34,821 nucleotides of DNA from CG1-02-35-72 sp045046885 (GTDB taxonomy: Bacteria; Bacteroidota; Bacteroidia; Flavobacteriales; Flavobacteriaceae): the NCBI GenBank assembly GCA_045046885.1, contig JASFYX010000056.1, positions 1 through 34,821 of the forward strand, read 5' to 3'. Positions 16,093 to 24,118 of this stretch are shown here, one piece after another. Under the pieces are notes generated by a model, which did no database searches, was not told where the DNA came from, and saw only the letters and a program-made list of their open reading frames with translations. The stretch's first letter is position 1. The number at the start of each line of letters is the position of its first letter. A program made the position numbers and the translations under genes.

Positions 16093-16978
16093 ATTTTTTA
16101 ATTTTTAGTTCTTGACCTATTGATAGGGCAATAGAAGATAGGTTATTCCATTGTTTTAAATCAGCTACAGAAATGCCAAATCTTTTTGATATTGAATACA
16201 AAGTATCCCCTTTAACTACGGTATAATTACGCGTTTTAATTATAATTTTTGTTTGTTTTTTTATTTTTGGGACAGTGTTGTTTTTAACTACCGGTACTAT
16301 CTTATCTACATCTTTTCGTTTATATCTCCTAGGATGTAAAACCTCATCATCATAACGGTATAACTGATAATCTTCTATAATCTTAATGAGCTTTTTAGGA
16401 TATTTAGGGTCGGTAGCATAACCTGCTTTTTTTAAGCCTCTTGCCCAACCTTTGTAATCGTTTTTTCTGAGTTTAAACAAAAACGAATAGCGCCCTCTTT
16501 TGGTTAAAAAAAGAGAATGGTCTTTAAAAGATCCTATGGGATGATCGTATTTTCTGAAACACTCATTTTTTCTATCATCATCGTAACGCACATAATCACC
16601 TTTCCATTCCTTATGACATTTAACGCCAAAATGATTGTTAGATTTTAAAGCAAGTTCGCTCTTACCACTCCCAGATTCCACTACGCCTTGTGCTAAAGTG
16701 ATACTGGCAGGAATTTTATACTTCTTCATTTCGATAATAGCTAATGGCGCAAAATTTTTGATATAATTAAGTGTTGTCAAGCGCGGATTTACAGCCTTGG
16801 CTTTAACCTTTCTAAAAACTTTTGAGGCTTCTTCTATATCTTCTTTAGGAATAACAACTACCGCTTTGTTATGTTTTTTAGGTGTATAACGTTTGTACTT
16901 TACGGTTCGCTTATGAGAGCCACAACTCGCTAAAAATAAAATACTTAATATCCCTAAACTTATTTTTTTATAAAACAT
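16091..16978 (-). CDS. GH73 glucosaminidase lipoprotein with C-terminal LysM
   Basis: This is a probable peptidoglycan hydrolase (endo-beta-N-acetylglucosaminidase, GH73 fold) acting in the periplasm. The 295-residue protein starts with a lipoprotein signal (ISLGILSILFLASCGS, Cys at residue 19). The catalytic domain spans about residues 70-205, with AQGVVESGSGKSELA (catalytic Glu), the family motif NNHFGVKC, YDHPIGSFKDHS and GWARGLKKAGYATDPKYPKK. A single LysM domain at the end (YTVVKGDTLYSISKRFGIS to SIGQELKIKK) binds the glycan. The basic stretch after the signal (HKRTVKYKRYTPKKHNK) is probably a tether. Its ATG follows two bases after the stop codon of the ACC-deaminase-like gene is read out, so the two genes are cotranscribed with essentially no gap. 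Confidence 0.92.
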   Translation of the reverse strand: MFYKKISLGILSILFLASCGSHKRTVKYKRYTPKKHNKAVVVIPKEDIEEASKVFRKVKAKAVNPRLTTLNYIKNFAPLAIIEMKKYKIPASITLAQGVVESGSGKSELALKSNNHFGVKCHKEWKGDYVRYDDDRKNECFRKYDHPIGSFKDHSLFLTKRGRYSFLFKLRKNDYKGWARGLKKAGYATDPKYPKKLIKIIEDYQLYRYDDEVLHPRRYKRKDVDKIVPVVKNNTVPKIKKQTKIIIKTRNYTVVKGDTLYSISKRFGISVADLKQWNNLSSIALSIGQELKIKK

Positions 16979-17917
16979 TTATGTCAATTCTAAATTATAT
17001 TTTTTCTTTAAAAGGGTGTTCATGCCAATATTTCCTTGCATACCACCTGTATGAATTGCTAAAATTTTACTGCCTTTTTTAAAATAATCTTTTTGTAACA
17101 AATCGGCTATTCCAAACAACATTTTACCGGTGTAAATAGCATCTAACGACAAGCCTGTTTCACTTTTAAAATTATTGATAAATGTAACCAATTCTTTAGA
17201 TATTTTGGCATAGCCACCAAAATGGTAATCGCAAATAAGTTGCCAATTGTTTTTTGGTCTGATTAACTTTTTGATATCATTATTCAAAAAGTCCCCTTTC
17301 AAAGCCGGAAATCCCAATACTTTTTGATGACGCTTACTACTATTTATCAAACCCGAAATCGTCCCTCCTGTACCTGCAGCCACACAGATAAAGTCGAATA
17401 AATCATCTTCAGGTTTTAGAATTTCTTCACAACCCTTTATGGCTAAATTATTTGTACCACCTTCCGGAACATTATAAAATTTCCCAAATTCTAAATGCAA
17501 TTTATCTATAAATTCTGATGTAGTTTTTAAACGATAATCACTTCGTGAAACAAATTTAAATCGCATGCCGTATTTATGGGCTAATTTTAAAGTCGGATTT
17601 TGTGCTAAAGTTTTTTCTAAATCATCTCCCAGTTCGTTTCCCCGAATGACCCCTATCGTTTTAAAGTTAAATAAATTACCCGCTGCCGCCGTAGCGGCAA
17701 TATGATTTGAAAAAGCACCTCCGTAAGTCAACAGCGTATCATAACCATCGGCTTTAGCTTTAATAAGATTGTATTTAAGTTTTCTAAATTTATTACCCGA
17801 AACTTCTGGATGTAACAAATCTTCGCGTTTAATTACCACAGTTACCCCCTTATTTGAAGCTAAAGACCAATTAAGCGGTTCGTTTAAAACTGAATTGCTG
17901 TTAAAAAACTGTTGCAA
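16979..17917 (-). CDS. ACC deaminase / D-cysteine desulfhydrase family PLP enzyme
   Basis: This is a cytosolic PLP enzyme of fold type II. Relatives act on 1-aminocyclopropane-1-carboxylate or, more often in bacteria without plant hosts, on D-cysteine. The 312-residue protein shows VIKREDLLHPEVSGNKFRKL, with the PLP-binding Lys in SGNKFRK (about residue 43), TYGGAFSNHIAATAAAG (substrate carboxylate binding), CVAAGTGGTISGL (phosphate-binding glycine loop, about residues 178-190) and a C-terminal IHTGGMQG. The only start compatible with the conserved N-terminus is a TTG; no ATG lies between the upstream stop and the PLP Lys. The GH73 hydrolase follows immediately. Substrate specificity cannot be decided by eye. 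Confidence 0.88.
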   Translation of the reverse strand: MQQFFNSNSVLNEPLNWSLASNKGVTVVIKREDLLHPEVSGNKFRKLKYNLIKAKADGYDTLLTYGGAFSNHIAATAAAGNLFNFKTIGVIRGNELGDDLEKTLAQNPTLKLAHKYGMRFKFVSRSDYRLKTTSEFIDKLHLEFGKFYNVPEGGTNNLAIKGCEEILKPEDDLFDFICVAAGTGGTISGLINSSKRHQKVLGFPALKGDFLNNDIKKLIRPKNNWQLICDYHFGGYAKISKELVTFINNFKSETGLSLDAIYTGKMLFGIADLLQKDYFKKGSKILAIHTGGMQGNIGMNTLLKKKYNLELT

Positions 17918-17940
17918 CTTATTACTTTTAAGTATTTTTG
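17912..17940 (+). promoter_or_regulatory. Promoter TTG-N18-TATTTTTG for the exported amidohydrolase
   Basis: A -33-like TTG at 17912-17914 is separated by 18 bases from a perfect -7 box TATTTTTG at 17933-17940. The ATG follows 27 bases later. The -33 element overlaps the first codons of the divergent ACC-deaminase-like gene, so the two transcription units meet here. Confidence 0.6.
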
Positions 17941-17967
17941 GTAAAAATAATTTTATTTTCTCTAACT

Positions 17968-19230
17968 ATGGGTACTCGTAGAATTTTTATCGCAATCTTT
18001 TTAATTGGCTTTTTTAATCTCTCTCAAAGTCAAAACACCTATATTTTAAAACCCGACAGGGTATTTGACGGCTTTACAATGCACAATAATTGGGTTGTAC
18101 AGATTTCTAGTGATACTATTGCATTTGTTGGCCCTTTAAATAAGTTAAAGAATTACAATAAAAGAACCCTCCAAACACTCAAAGGCACCACACTTTTGCC
18201 GGGGATGATAGAAGGACATGGTCATATGTTTTTGTACCCTTACAATCAAAAATCTTGGAATGACCAAGTGCTTAAAGAATCGCAATCTTATCGTGTCGCA
18301 CGTGCTACCGTAAGCGCAAAAAAAACACTTTATGCTGGTTTTACAAGTTTTCGCGATTTAGGAACAGAAGGAGCCGGCTATGCCGATTACGGATTAAAAA
18401 AGGCCATAAATGACGGCATTATTGAAGGGCCTAGAATGACTATAAGCAGTAAAGCCATAGTAGCCACAGGTAGTTATGGTCCTAAAGGTTTTGCTCCCGA
18501 AATAAAAGTCCCACTCGGTGCCGAAGAAGCCGATGGTGAAAATCTTATTCGGGTTGTACGCTCACAAATTGCTGCAGGTGCCGATTTTATTAAAGTCTAT
18601 GCCGATTACCGTTGGGGTAAGAACAAAGAAGCCATGCCTACTTTTAGTGTAGATGAACTCAAACTCATCGTGAAAACAGCCGCAAGTAGTGGGCGTTATG
18701 TGGCGGCTCATGCGGGCACTGCCGAAGGGATGCGTCGCGCCATTTCTGCCGGTATAAAAATTATAGAACACGGCGACGGTGGCACTCCGGAAATATTTAA
18801 ACTGATGAAAGATAAAAATGTAGCTCTTTGTCCTACAGTAGCAGCCGGTTATTCTATTGCTACATATAACGGATGGAACCCTAAAACAGAGGCTTTACCT
18901 AAACGTATCATTCAAAAAATAAAGAGTTTTAAAGAGGCTTTAAAAGCAGGTGTTACCATTGTAGCAGGTGGCGATGTAGGTGTTTTTGCTCATGGCAACA
19001 ATGTATTAGAACTCGAAATGATGTCAGATTACGGTATGTCCAATTTAGAGGTTTTAAAATCGGTGACCTCTACAAGTGCTAAAGTTTTAGAACTGCCAAA
19101 AGTTGGCACTCTTAAAGCCGGAAACTTTGCAGATATAGTGGTGGTTAGCGGTAATCCTGTTAAAGATATATCGGATTTAAGAAAAATTAAAATGGTCATT
19201 AAAAATGGCAAAATAGTTTTGAAAAACTGA
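17968..19230 (+). CDS. Exported amidohydrolase (imidazolonepropionase-related, COG1228 type)
   Basis: This metal-dependent hydrolase with a TIM-barrel amidohydrolase fold is exported by a signal peptide (RRIFIAIFLIGFFNLSQSQ). Of its 420 residues the metal ligands are visible: LPGMIEGHGHMF (the H-x-H pair, about residues 79-90), DFIKVYADYRW with the carboxylated Lys, YVAAHAGTAEG and IIEHGDGG (two His), and VAGGDVGVFAHG (catalytic Asp). The last part, GTLKAGNFADIVVVSGNP, is the usual beta-sandwich ending. Many such exported proteins are annotated as Xaa-Pro dipeptidase-like. It lies upstream of hutU, but its export signal argues against it being the cytosolic HutI. The start is the ATG after the promoter box; an earlier TTG is inside that box. 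Confidence 0.9.
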   Translation: MGTRRIFIAIFLIGFFNLSQSQNTYILKPDRVFDGFTMHNNWVVQISSDTIAFVGPLNKLKNYNKRTLQTLKGTTLLPGMIEGHGHMFLYPYNQKSWNDQVLKESQSYRVARATVSAKKTLYAGFTSFRDLGTEGAGYADYGLKKAINDGIIEGPRMTISSKAIVATGSYGPKGFAPEIKVPLGAEEADGENLIRVVRSQIAAGADFIKVYADYRWGKNKEAMPTFSVDELKLIVKTAASSGRYVAAHAGTAEGMRRAISAGIKIIEHGDGGTPEIFKLMKDKNVALCPTVAAGYSIATYNGWNPKTEALPKRIIQKIKSFKEALKAGVTIVAGGDVGVFAHGNNVLELEMMSDYGMSNLEVLKSVTSTSAKVLELPKVGTLKAGNFADIVVVSGNPVKDISDLRKIKMVIKNGKIVLKN

Positions 19231-19247
19231 GCTAAAAGCTATTTTTG
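19217..19247 (+). promoter_or_regulatory. Promoter TTTTG-N18-TATTTTTG for DUF5522-hutU
   Basis: A -33 box TTTTG (19217-19221) is spaced 18 bases from a perfect -7 box TATTTTTG (19240-19247). Only six bases separate the -7 box from the ATG at 19254. The -33 part lies within the last codons of the amidohydrolase gene, so the DUF5522-hutU pair can be transcribed separately from it. Confidence 0.65.
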
Positions 19248-19253
19248 CACACT

Positions 19254-19433
19254 ATGAGTACCGAACAAAATAACAACTCTGACCTTTATTATATTTCTGA
19301 TGAAGGCTTTAGAGTTTTTACAAAAAAATACCATTTGCAACGCGGGTATTGCTGTACCAATAATTGCCGTCATTGTCCTTATGGATTTGACCCAAAAACA
19401 AACAAAATTAATTTAAAAAATAAGGTAAAATGA
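19254..19433 (+). CDS. DUF5522 small Cys-rich protein
   Basis: The function is unknown. The protein is 59 residues long and matches DUF5522 as I remember it. Its core is HLQRGYCCTNNCRHCPYGF: four cysteines and a histidine within about 15 residues, a pattern that could bind a metal ion or iron-sulfur cluster. It has no signal peptide or membrane segment, so it is cytosolic. The ATG at 19254 is preferred over an ORF start nine bases earlier because that region is the promoter. Its TGA stop overlaps the hutU ATG in an ATGA junction, so translation of the two is coupled. The pairing suggests a role with urocanase or its cofactor, but this is inference. Confidence 0.85.
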   Translation: MSTEQNNNSDLYYISDEGFRVFTKKYHLQRGYCCTNNCRHCPYGFDPKTNKINLKNKVK

Positions 19434-21433
19434 ACGCATTTCATCAAGCCATCATACAAGGTATTCCAACAGAATTACCACGAGTTAAAGCTTATAACTC
19501 CAATATGAATCACGCCCCAAAACGCAAGGATATTTTAAATACTGATGAAAAAAAGTTGGCTTTGCAAAACGCCTTACGCTACTTTGAACCGCATCATCAC
19601 GCTGTTTTAGCTAAAGAATTTTTAGAAGAACTCAATACTTATGGCAGGATTTATATGTACAGATTCAGACCTGATTACAATATTTATGCACGATCTATAA
19701 ACGACTATCCTGGCAATTGTACAGCCGCCAAAGCCATTATGTTGATGATTCAAAATAATTTGAATCCGGCTGTAGCCCAACATCCTCACGAGCTGATAAC
19801 TTATGGTGGTAACGGCGCCATCTTTCAGAATTGGGCTCAGTATTTATTGGTAATGAAGTATTTATCAGAAATGACCGATGAACAAACTTTAGTAATGTAT
19901 TCTGGACATCCATTAGGTTTATTTCCATCACCAAAAAATGCACCACGCGTAGTCGTTACAAATGGTATGATGATACCTAATTACTCTAAACAAGATGATT
20001 GGGAAAAATTCAATGCTTTAGGCGTGACACAATACGGACAAATGACGGCAGGCAGTTATATGTATATCGGCCCACAAGGCATAGTTCATGGCACAACAAT
20101 TACGGTTTTAAACGCTGGTAGAAAAATAGCAAAACACGGCGAAGATTTAGCTGGTAAATTGTTTGTTACTTCAGGTTTGGGTGGTATGAGTGGCGCCCAA
20201 CCCAAAGCGGGTAATATTGCGGGCTGTATAACTGTTGTAGCCGAGGTCAATAAAAAAGCGGTACACACACGTCATTCTCAAGGGTGGGTTGATGAAGTTG
20301 TTGACAATACAGATGCGCTTATAAGTCGCGTTCAAAAAGCTAAAGCCGATAAAGAAGTCGTTTCTATAGCCTATTTAGGCAATATTGTAGATGTCTGGGA
20401 AGCTTTTGCAAGTGCCAATGTCTATATAGATTTAGGAAGTGATCAAACTTCTTTACACAATCCTTGGGCAGGTGGTTATTATCCTGTTGGATTGACATTT
20501 GAAGAAGCTAATAAAATGATGGCAGCCGAACCTGATAATTTTAAAAAGCATGTTCAATCATCCTTAAGGCGTCAAACGGAAGCTATTAATAAACATACAG
20601 CAAAAGGGACTTACTTTTTTGATTATGGCAATGCCTTTTTGCTAGAAGCTTCGCGTGCAGGAGCCGACATTATGGATGAATCGGGTAAACACTTTAGATA
20701 CCATTCGTATGTAGAAGATATCATGGGACCAATGTGTTTTGATTACGGTTTTGGTCCTTTTAGATGGGTTTGTAGTAGTGGTAATCCAAAAGATTTGGCT
20801 AAAACAGACCAAATTGCCACGCAAGTTTTAGAACAACTCAAAAAAGAATCGCCTCAAGAAATTCAGCAACAAATGCAAGATAATATCACATGGATAAAAG
20901 GGGCGCAAGAAAACAAATTGGTTGTCGGCTCACAAGCCCGTATTTTATACGCCGATGCTATTGGACGTATTGAAATTGCCAAAGCTTTTAACAAAGCCAT
21001 CAATAACGGAACAATTTCTGCTCCGATAATTCTTGGAAGAGACCACCACGATGTATCAGGCACAGATTCACCCTTTAGAGAAACGTCAAATATTTACGAC
21101 GGTTCTAGCTTTACAGCCGATATGGCGATACAAAATGTTATTGGCGATAGCTTTAGAGGGGCTACTTGGGTTTCCATTCATAATGGTGGCGGCGTTGGCT
21201 GGGGCGAGGTTATAAATGGCGGATTTGGTATGGTTCTTGATGGTAGTGAAAGGATGCTAAACAACTTAAAATCTATGTTATTTTGGGATGTTAACAATGG
21301 CATTTCAAGACGTAGTTGGGCAAGAAATAAAGAAGCTATGTATGCTGCACGACGCGCAATGACACATAATAAAGACCTAAAAATCACGCTACCTAATTTG
21401 GTAGAAAACAGTGTTTTAAAAAATATATTTTAA
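19430..21433 (+). CDS. hutU: Urocanate hydratase (long Bacteroidota form)
   Basis: This cytosolic enzyme of histidine degradation uses tightly bound NAD+ as an electrophile to convert urocanate to imidazolonepropionate. The 667 residues exceed the roughly 555 of the E. coli-type protein. Family motifs are TYGGNGAIFQNWAQY (about residues 123-137), MYSGHPLGLFP, TSGLGGMSGAQPKAGNIAG (NAD loop, about 247-265), GPMCFDYGFGPFRWV with the Cys region of the active site, GRDHHDVSG, and the late SIHNGGGVGWGEVINGG. The extra length is spread through the C-terminal half. Translation is coupled to the DUF5522 gene by an ATGA overlap. hutH and a recognisable cytosolic hutI are not in the window. I am confident of the enzyme; regulation is not visible. 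Confidence 0.96.
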   Translation: MNAFHQAIIQGIPTELPRVKAYNSNMNHAPKRKDILNTDEKKLALQNALRYFEPHHHAVLAKEFLEELNTYGRIYMYRFRPDYNIYARSINDYPGNCTAAKAIMLMIQNNLNPAVAQHPHELITYGGNGAIFQNWAQYLLVMKYLSEMTDEQTLVMYSGHPLGLFPSPKNAPRVVVTNGMMIPNYSKQDDWEKFNALGVTQYGQMTAGSYMYIGPQGIVHGTTITVLNAGRKIAKHGEDLAGKLFVTSGLGGMSGAQPKAGNIAGCITVVAEVNKKAVHTRHSQGWVDEVVDNTDALISRVQKAKADKEVVSIAYLGNIVDVWEAFASANVYIDLGSDQTSLHNPWAGGYYPVGLTFEEANKMMAAEPDNFKKHVQSSLRRQTEAINKHTAKGTYFFDYGNAFLLEASRAGADIMDESGKHFRYHSYVEDIMGPMCFDYGFGPFRWVCSSGNPKDLAKTDQIATQVLEQLKKESPQEIQQQMQDNITWIKGAQENKLVVGSQARILYADAIGRIEIAKAFNKAINNGTISAPIILGRDHHDVSGTDSPFRETSNIYDGSSFTADMAIQNVIGDSFRGATWVSIHNGGGVGWGEVINGGFGMVLDGSERMLNNLKSMLFWDVNNGISRRSWARNKEAMYAARRAMTHNKDLKITLPNLVENSVLKNIF

Positions 21434-21462
21434 AACCTATTTGTGTATTTAAAATTATAACT

Positions 21463-21479
21463 GTTCCGTTTTTTGGAAC
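21463..21479. promoter_or_regulatory. Inverted repeat GTTCC-N7-GGAAC after hutU
   Basis: A five-base stem with a GTTTTTT loop lies in the 62-base gap between hutU and the first DUF4136 gene. It could be a weak terminator or an operator. No T run follows, so neither reading is strong. Confidence 0.25.
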
Positions 21480-21495
21480 TTAAAATGTAAAGAAG

Positions 21496-22047
21496 ATGAA
21501 ACTTTTTAAAACAACAGCAATACTATTATTATTTATTGCAAGCTCTTGTGTATCTATAAGAGTAACCTCAGATTATGATACTAAAACTGATTTTTCTAAA
21601 TTTAAAACTTTTGCTTTTTACAAAAAAGGTATAGAAAAGGTAGATTTATCAGATTTAGATAAACGCCGTATTTTACATGCTATTGAAAATGAACTTTTAG
21701 CAAAAGGCATGACGAAATCTGCACATCCAGACGTGTTGGTAAATATCTTTACTAAATCTCGTGAAAAAATTGATGTTTACGACAATAGTAGCTATTATGG
21801 TTGGTATCCTTGGTACTATGGCTATGGTTTTTATGGTAATGGCATGTACAACAACAATGTTATTAAATCTACAGAAGGGACTTTATTTATAGACTTAATA
21901 GATGCAAAAAAGAAGGAATTGGCTTGGCAAGGTATTGGTATTGGTTTGCTAAATTTCACGGCTAATAAAGCTAAAAAAGACGAACGCGTCAAAGAATTTG
22001 TGACTGAAATAATGAAAAAATATCCTCCAACTGATAGTAATCATTAA
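21496..22047 (+). CDS. DUF4136 lipoprotein, copy 1
   Basis: This is an envelope lipoprotein of unknown function. The 183 residues start MKLFKTTAILLLFIASSCVS, with the lipobox Cys at residue 18. The body matches DUF4136: SDYDTKTDFSKFKTFAFYK near the start, ILHAIENELLAKGMTKS, PDVLVNIFTKSREK, and a C-terminal GTLFIDLIDAKKKELAWQG. Between residues about 97 and 116 it has a Tyr/Gly/Trp-rich loop (SSYYGWYPWYYGYGFYGNGM) that is absent from the next gene. The neighbouring gene is a tandem duplicate 12 bases downstream; by my hand alignment 64 of the first 96 residues are identical. Confidence 0.88.
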   Translation: MKLFKTTAILLLFIASSCVSIRVTSDYDTKTDFSKFKTFAFYKKGIEKVDLSDLDKRRILHAIENELLAKGMTKSAHPDVLVNIFTKSREKIDVYDNSSYYGWYPWYYGYGFYGNGMYNNNVIKSTEGTLFIDLIDAKKKELAWQGIGIGLLNFTANKAKKDERVKEFVTEIMKKYPPTDSNH

Positions 22048-22059
22048 ATATTTATCAAT

Positions 22060-22596
22060 ATGAAAGTTTTAAAATATCTTTCCACAATTCTTCTTTTTAC
22101 AATTTTTTCATGTAAATCTGTAAAAATTACCTCTGATTATAACAGAAAAATTGATTTTTCAAAATTTAAAACTTTTGCTTTTTTTGAAAAAGGCATAGAC
22201 AAAGTTGATTTATCTGACCAAGATAAACAACTCATTTTAAACGCTATTGAAGATGAATTAATGGCAAAAGGCATGACGAAATCTAATCATCCTGATATAC
22301 TTGTAAATATTTTTACAAAGTCTAAGGAGGAAATTAATCATTATGACAGAAACAACTATCTTGATGTGTGGACTTATCAGCATTACGGTTTAGGAAATGG
22401 CCCAACGTATAACAATGTTTCTACAGCTATTGTGGGAACTCTATTTATAGATATAATTGACACCTCTAAAAAAAAATTAGCATGGCAAGGCGTTGGTGTG
22501 GGATTTCTTAATTTTGTTGACAGTAAAGAAAAAAAGGACAAACTTTTTAAAGAATTTGCAACTGAAATAATGAAAAAATACCCTCCCGCAAAATAA
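22060..22596 (+). CDS. DUF4136 lipoprotein, copy 2
   Basis: This is the tandem paralogue of the preceding gene, 178 residues, with a lipoprotein signal (LSTILLFTIFSCKS, Cys at residue 18). It shares DFSKFKTFAF, LMAKGMTKSNHPDILVNIFT and a C-terminal GTLFIDIIDTSKKKLAWQG, followed by a KEFATEIMKKYPP end that is nearly identical in both copies. The central loop differs: the aromatic Tyr/Gly-rich tract of copy 1 is replaced by RNNYLDVWTYQHYGLGNG. Conservation of both ends with divergence of the loop suggests the loop carries binding specificity. The function is unknown. It ends inside a candidate hairpin and is convergent with the GldM-like gene. Confidence 0.88.
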   Translation: MKVLKYLSTILLFTIFSCKSVKITSDYNRKIDFSKFKTFAFFEKGIDKVDLSDQDKQLILNAIEDELMAKGMTKSNHPDILVNIFTKSKEEINHYDRNNYLDVWTYQHYGLGNGPTYNNVSTAIVGTLFIDIIDTSKKKLAWQGVGVGFLNFVDSKEKKDKLFKEFATEIMKKYPPAK

Positions 22597-22609
22597 TTTT
22601 TGAGGAGGG
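22581..22609. terminator. Candidate hairpin between convergent genes
   Basis: CCCTCC (22581-22586) and GGAGGG (22604-22609) pair perfectly, with a further CAAAA/TTTTG pairing inside the loop. The structure overlaps the stop codon of DUF4136 copy 2 and lies 23 bases from the end of the convergent GldM-like gene. There is no T run on either side, so its strength is uncertain. Confidence 0.4.
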
Positions 22610-22631
22610 CAATTTAAGTAGGATTAGTAAA

Positions 22632-23972
22632 TTAATCTATTAATTCTATGCTTATGGTATCAGGCATTTTCACCCTGTAACTCGGGTTAATTTTCAATTT
22701 AGATTTTACTTTAAATATAACAAATTTTCTACCGCGTTTAGATTTATTTAAAATACTAATAGCTCTAACAGTTAATTTGTTGCCATATATTTTAATAGCT
22801 GGTTGGTTAGAGGGTTTAAAGTAAAATTCAGACACTATTGCTTCATAATCAGAATTTGGAAAAACGACGTCTATTGTAGCCGATCTAAGACTTGCTTTTT
22901 TAATTTTAATAACACCTCTACCATCTGCTTCTCTACCTCTTATACTTATAAGAGGTTTTGGCAGTACGCCAATATCTTTATTTGATAATACTTTTTTACC
23001 ATTTTTAGCATCATTAGAAGCTACTTTCTTTTTAATTTGAGCTTTAGGCTTTGTTTTGGCGACAACCTTATAAGATTTATTAAAGTACAAAACCACATCA
23101 AGATCCCCTTGTTTAATACTCATTTCTCCGTCAACGGGATGCGTTCCAACTTGTTTAGCAGCTCTAAAAGAAATAGCAACTTCTCCATCCTTATAATTAT
23201 TTTTAGCAATATTGTTGCCATTAACAATTACGTCATTAGGTATTAAATTTTCTGTAGTTTTACTTATAAATAACTTACCGTTAATCCTTTCTCCTGGATA
23301 ATATTTAGATTTATCTAAGACAACATCAACACGATAAGCATTAGCATTAACTTGTTCGTCTCCCATTATGGTTGCTAACAAATGCTTTTCTATTGTAACG
23401 ATGTTAGACTGAAGCAAGGTTAAATTAGCCAATGCCCCCACATTTGATACTGATTTAAATTGGTAAGCTAACCAAGGTTCTTCTTTGTTATTTAGTACCT
23501 TAACTGGTTTTACACTAAAAAGAGAATCGAGTAAAGCTTGTGTTTCAAGAAAATCTTTATTTAAAACAAATAAAACTTTACGTTTAAATGACGTTAAACT
23601 ATCTAAAAACTGAAGTCCTTGTTTTGTGACTTTTTTACTAGAAAAATATTCTTTTTGTAAAGAATTAATTACTTTTTCTTTGCCAGTATTTGGTTTAAAA
23701 GTCTTAACATGATTTTTAACAGTACCGAGATAATTAAAATAATCATCGGCAATAGCCAAAACTTGAGAAGCTACATCAAAATCATTTTTAAAAGTATCAT
23801 CTAATTTAGAAGTGTTTTCTAGAGTAGTAATATCATTTTTTAAACCAGCTTTTTTAAGTGTGTTTAAATTCTCTGTTTTTAAAGTAAGCTGCTGTAATGT
23901 ACTGTCTGTCTTTATATTATTACAAGACACCATTAACAACAACGCTATAAATAAAGCGTAAATTTGTTTCAT
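22632..23972 (-). CDS. GldM-like lipoprotein lacking the motor helix and one Ig-like domain
   Basis: The 446-residue protein starts MKQIYALFIALLLMVSCNN, a lipoprotein signal with Cys at residue 17. The rest aligns by eye with the periplasmic part of GldM encoded at 28351-29904. Helical D1-like region: QFLDSLTSFKRKVLFVLNKD against GldM EFLDNLKTYRDAVNTVLGKD. D2-like: YPGERINGKLFISK against FAGEHFKGKIYLGR, and AAKQVGTHPVDGEM against PAGRIGTRTIKGDF. Last domain: GVIKIKKASLRSATI against DVIKMPKTSLGRATI. GldM residues about 322-410 (third domain) have no counterpart; a Lys-rich linker of about 35 residues takes their place. The N-terminal helix with GldM Arg9 and Glu31 is absent, so it cannot be a motor subunit. 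The ATG was chosen over a TTG two codons earlier. Its role is unknown. Confidence 0.85.
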   Translation of the reverse strand: MKQIYALFIALLLMVSCNNIKTDSTLQQLTLKTENLNTLKKAGLKNDITTLENTSKLDDTFKNDFDVASQVLAIADDYFNYLGTVKNHVKTFKPNTGKEKVINSLQKEYFSSKKVTKQGLQFLDSLTSFKRKVLFVLNKDFLETQALLDSLFSVKPVKVLNNKEEPWLAYQFKSVSNVGALANLTLLQSNIVTIEKHLLATIMGDEQVNANAYRVDVVLDKSKYYPGERINGKLFISKTTENLIPNDVIVNGNNIAKNNYKDGEVAISFRAAKQVGTHPVDGEMSIKQGDLDVVLYFNKSYKVVAKTKPKAQIKKKVASNDAKNGKKVLSNKDIGVLPKPLISIRGREADGRGVIKIKKASLRSATIDVVFPNSDYEAIVSEFYFKPSNQPAIKIYGNKLTVRAISILNKSKRGRKFVIFKVKSKLKINPSYRVKMPDTISIELID

Positions 23973-24118
23973 ATGCAATATGTATTGAAATGAAATCTAA
24001 ATAAATCCCCCGATTATCTCTAGATCAAAAATCATTTTGAAATGTAAATATACATAAATACTTACAAATTACATATTTGCAAACTTGTTTTTTTTAACAA
24101 AATATTTAAAATCTATTT

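Noticed and set aside
17968..21433. A histidine-utilisation operon with the amidohydrolase as HutI
   Set aside because: The amidohydrolase has an export signal and an exported-family pattern, hutH is absent, and the DUF5522-hutU pair has its own promoter, so an operon is not supported.
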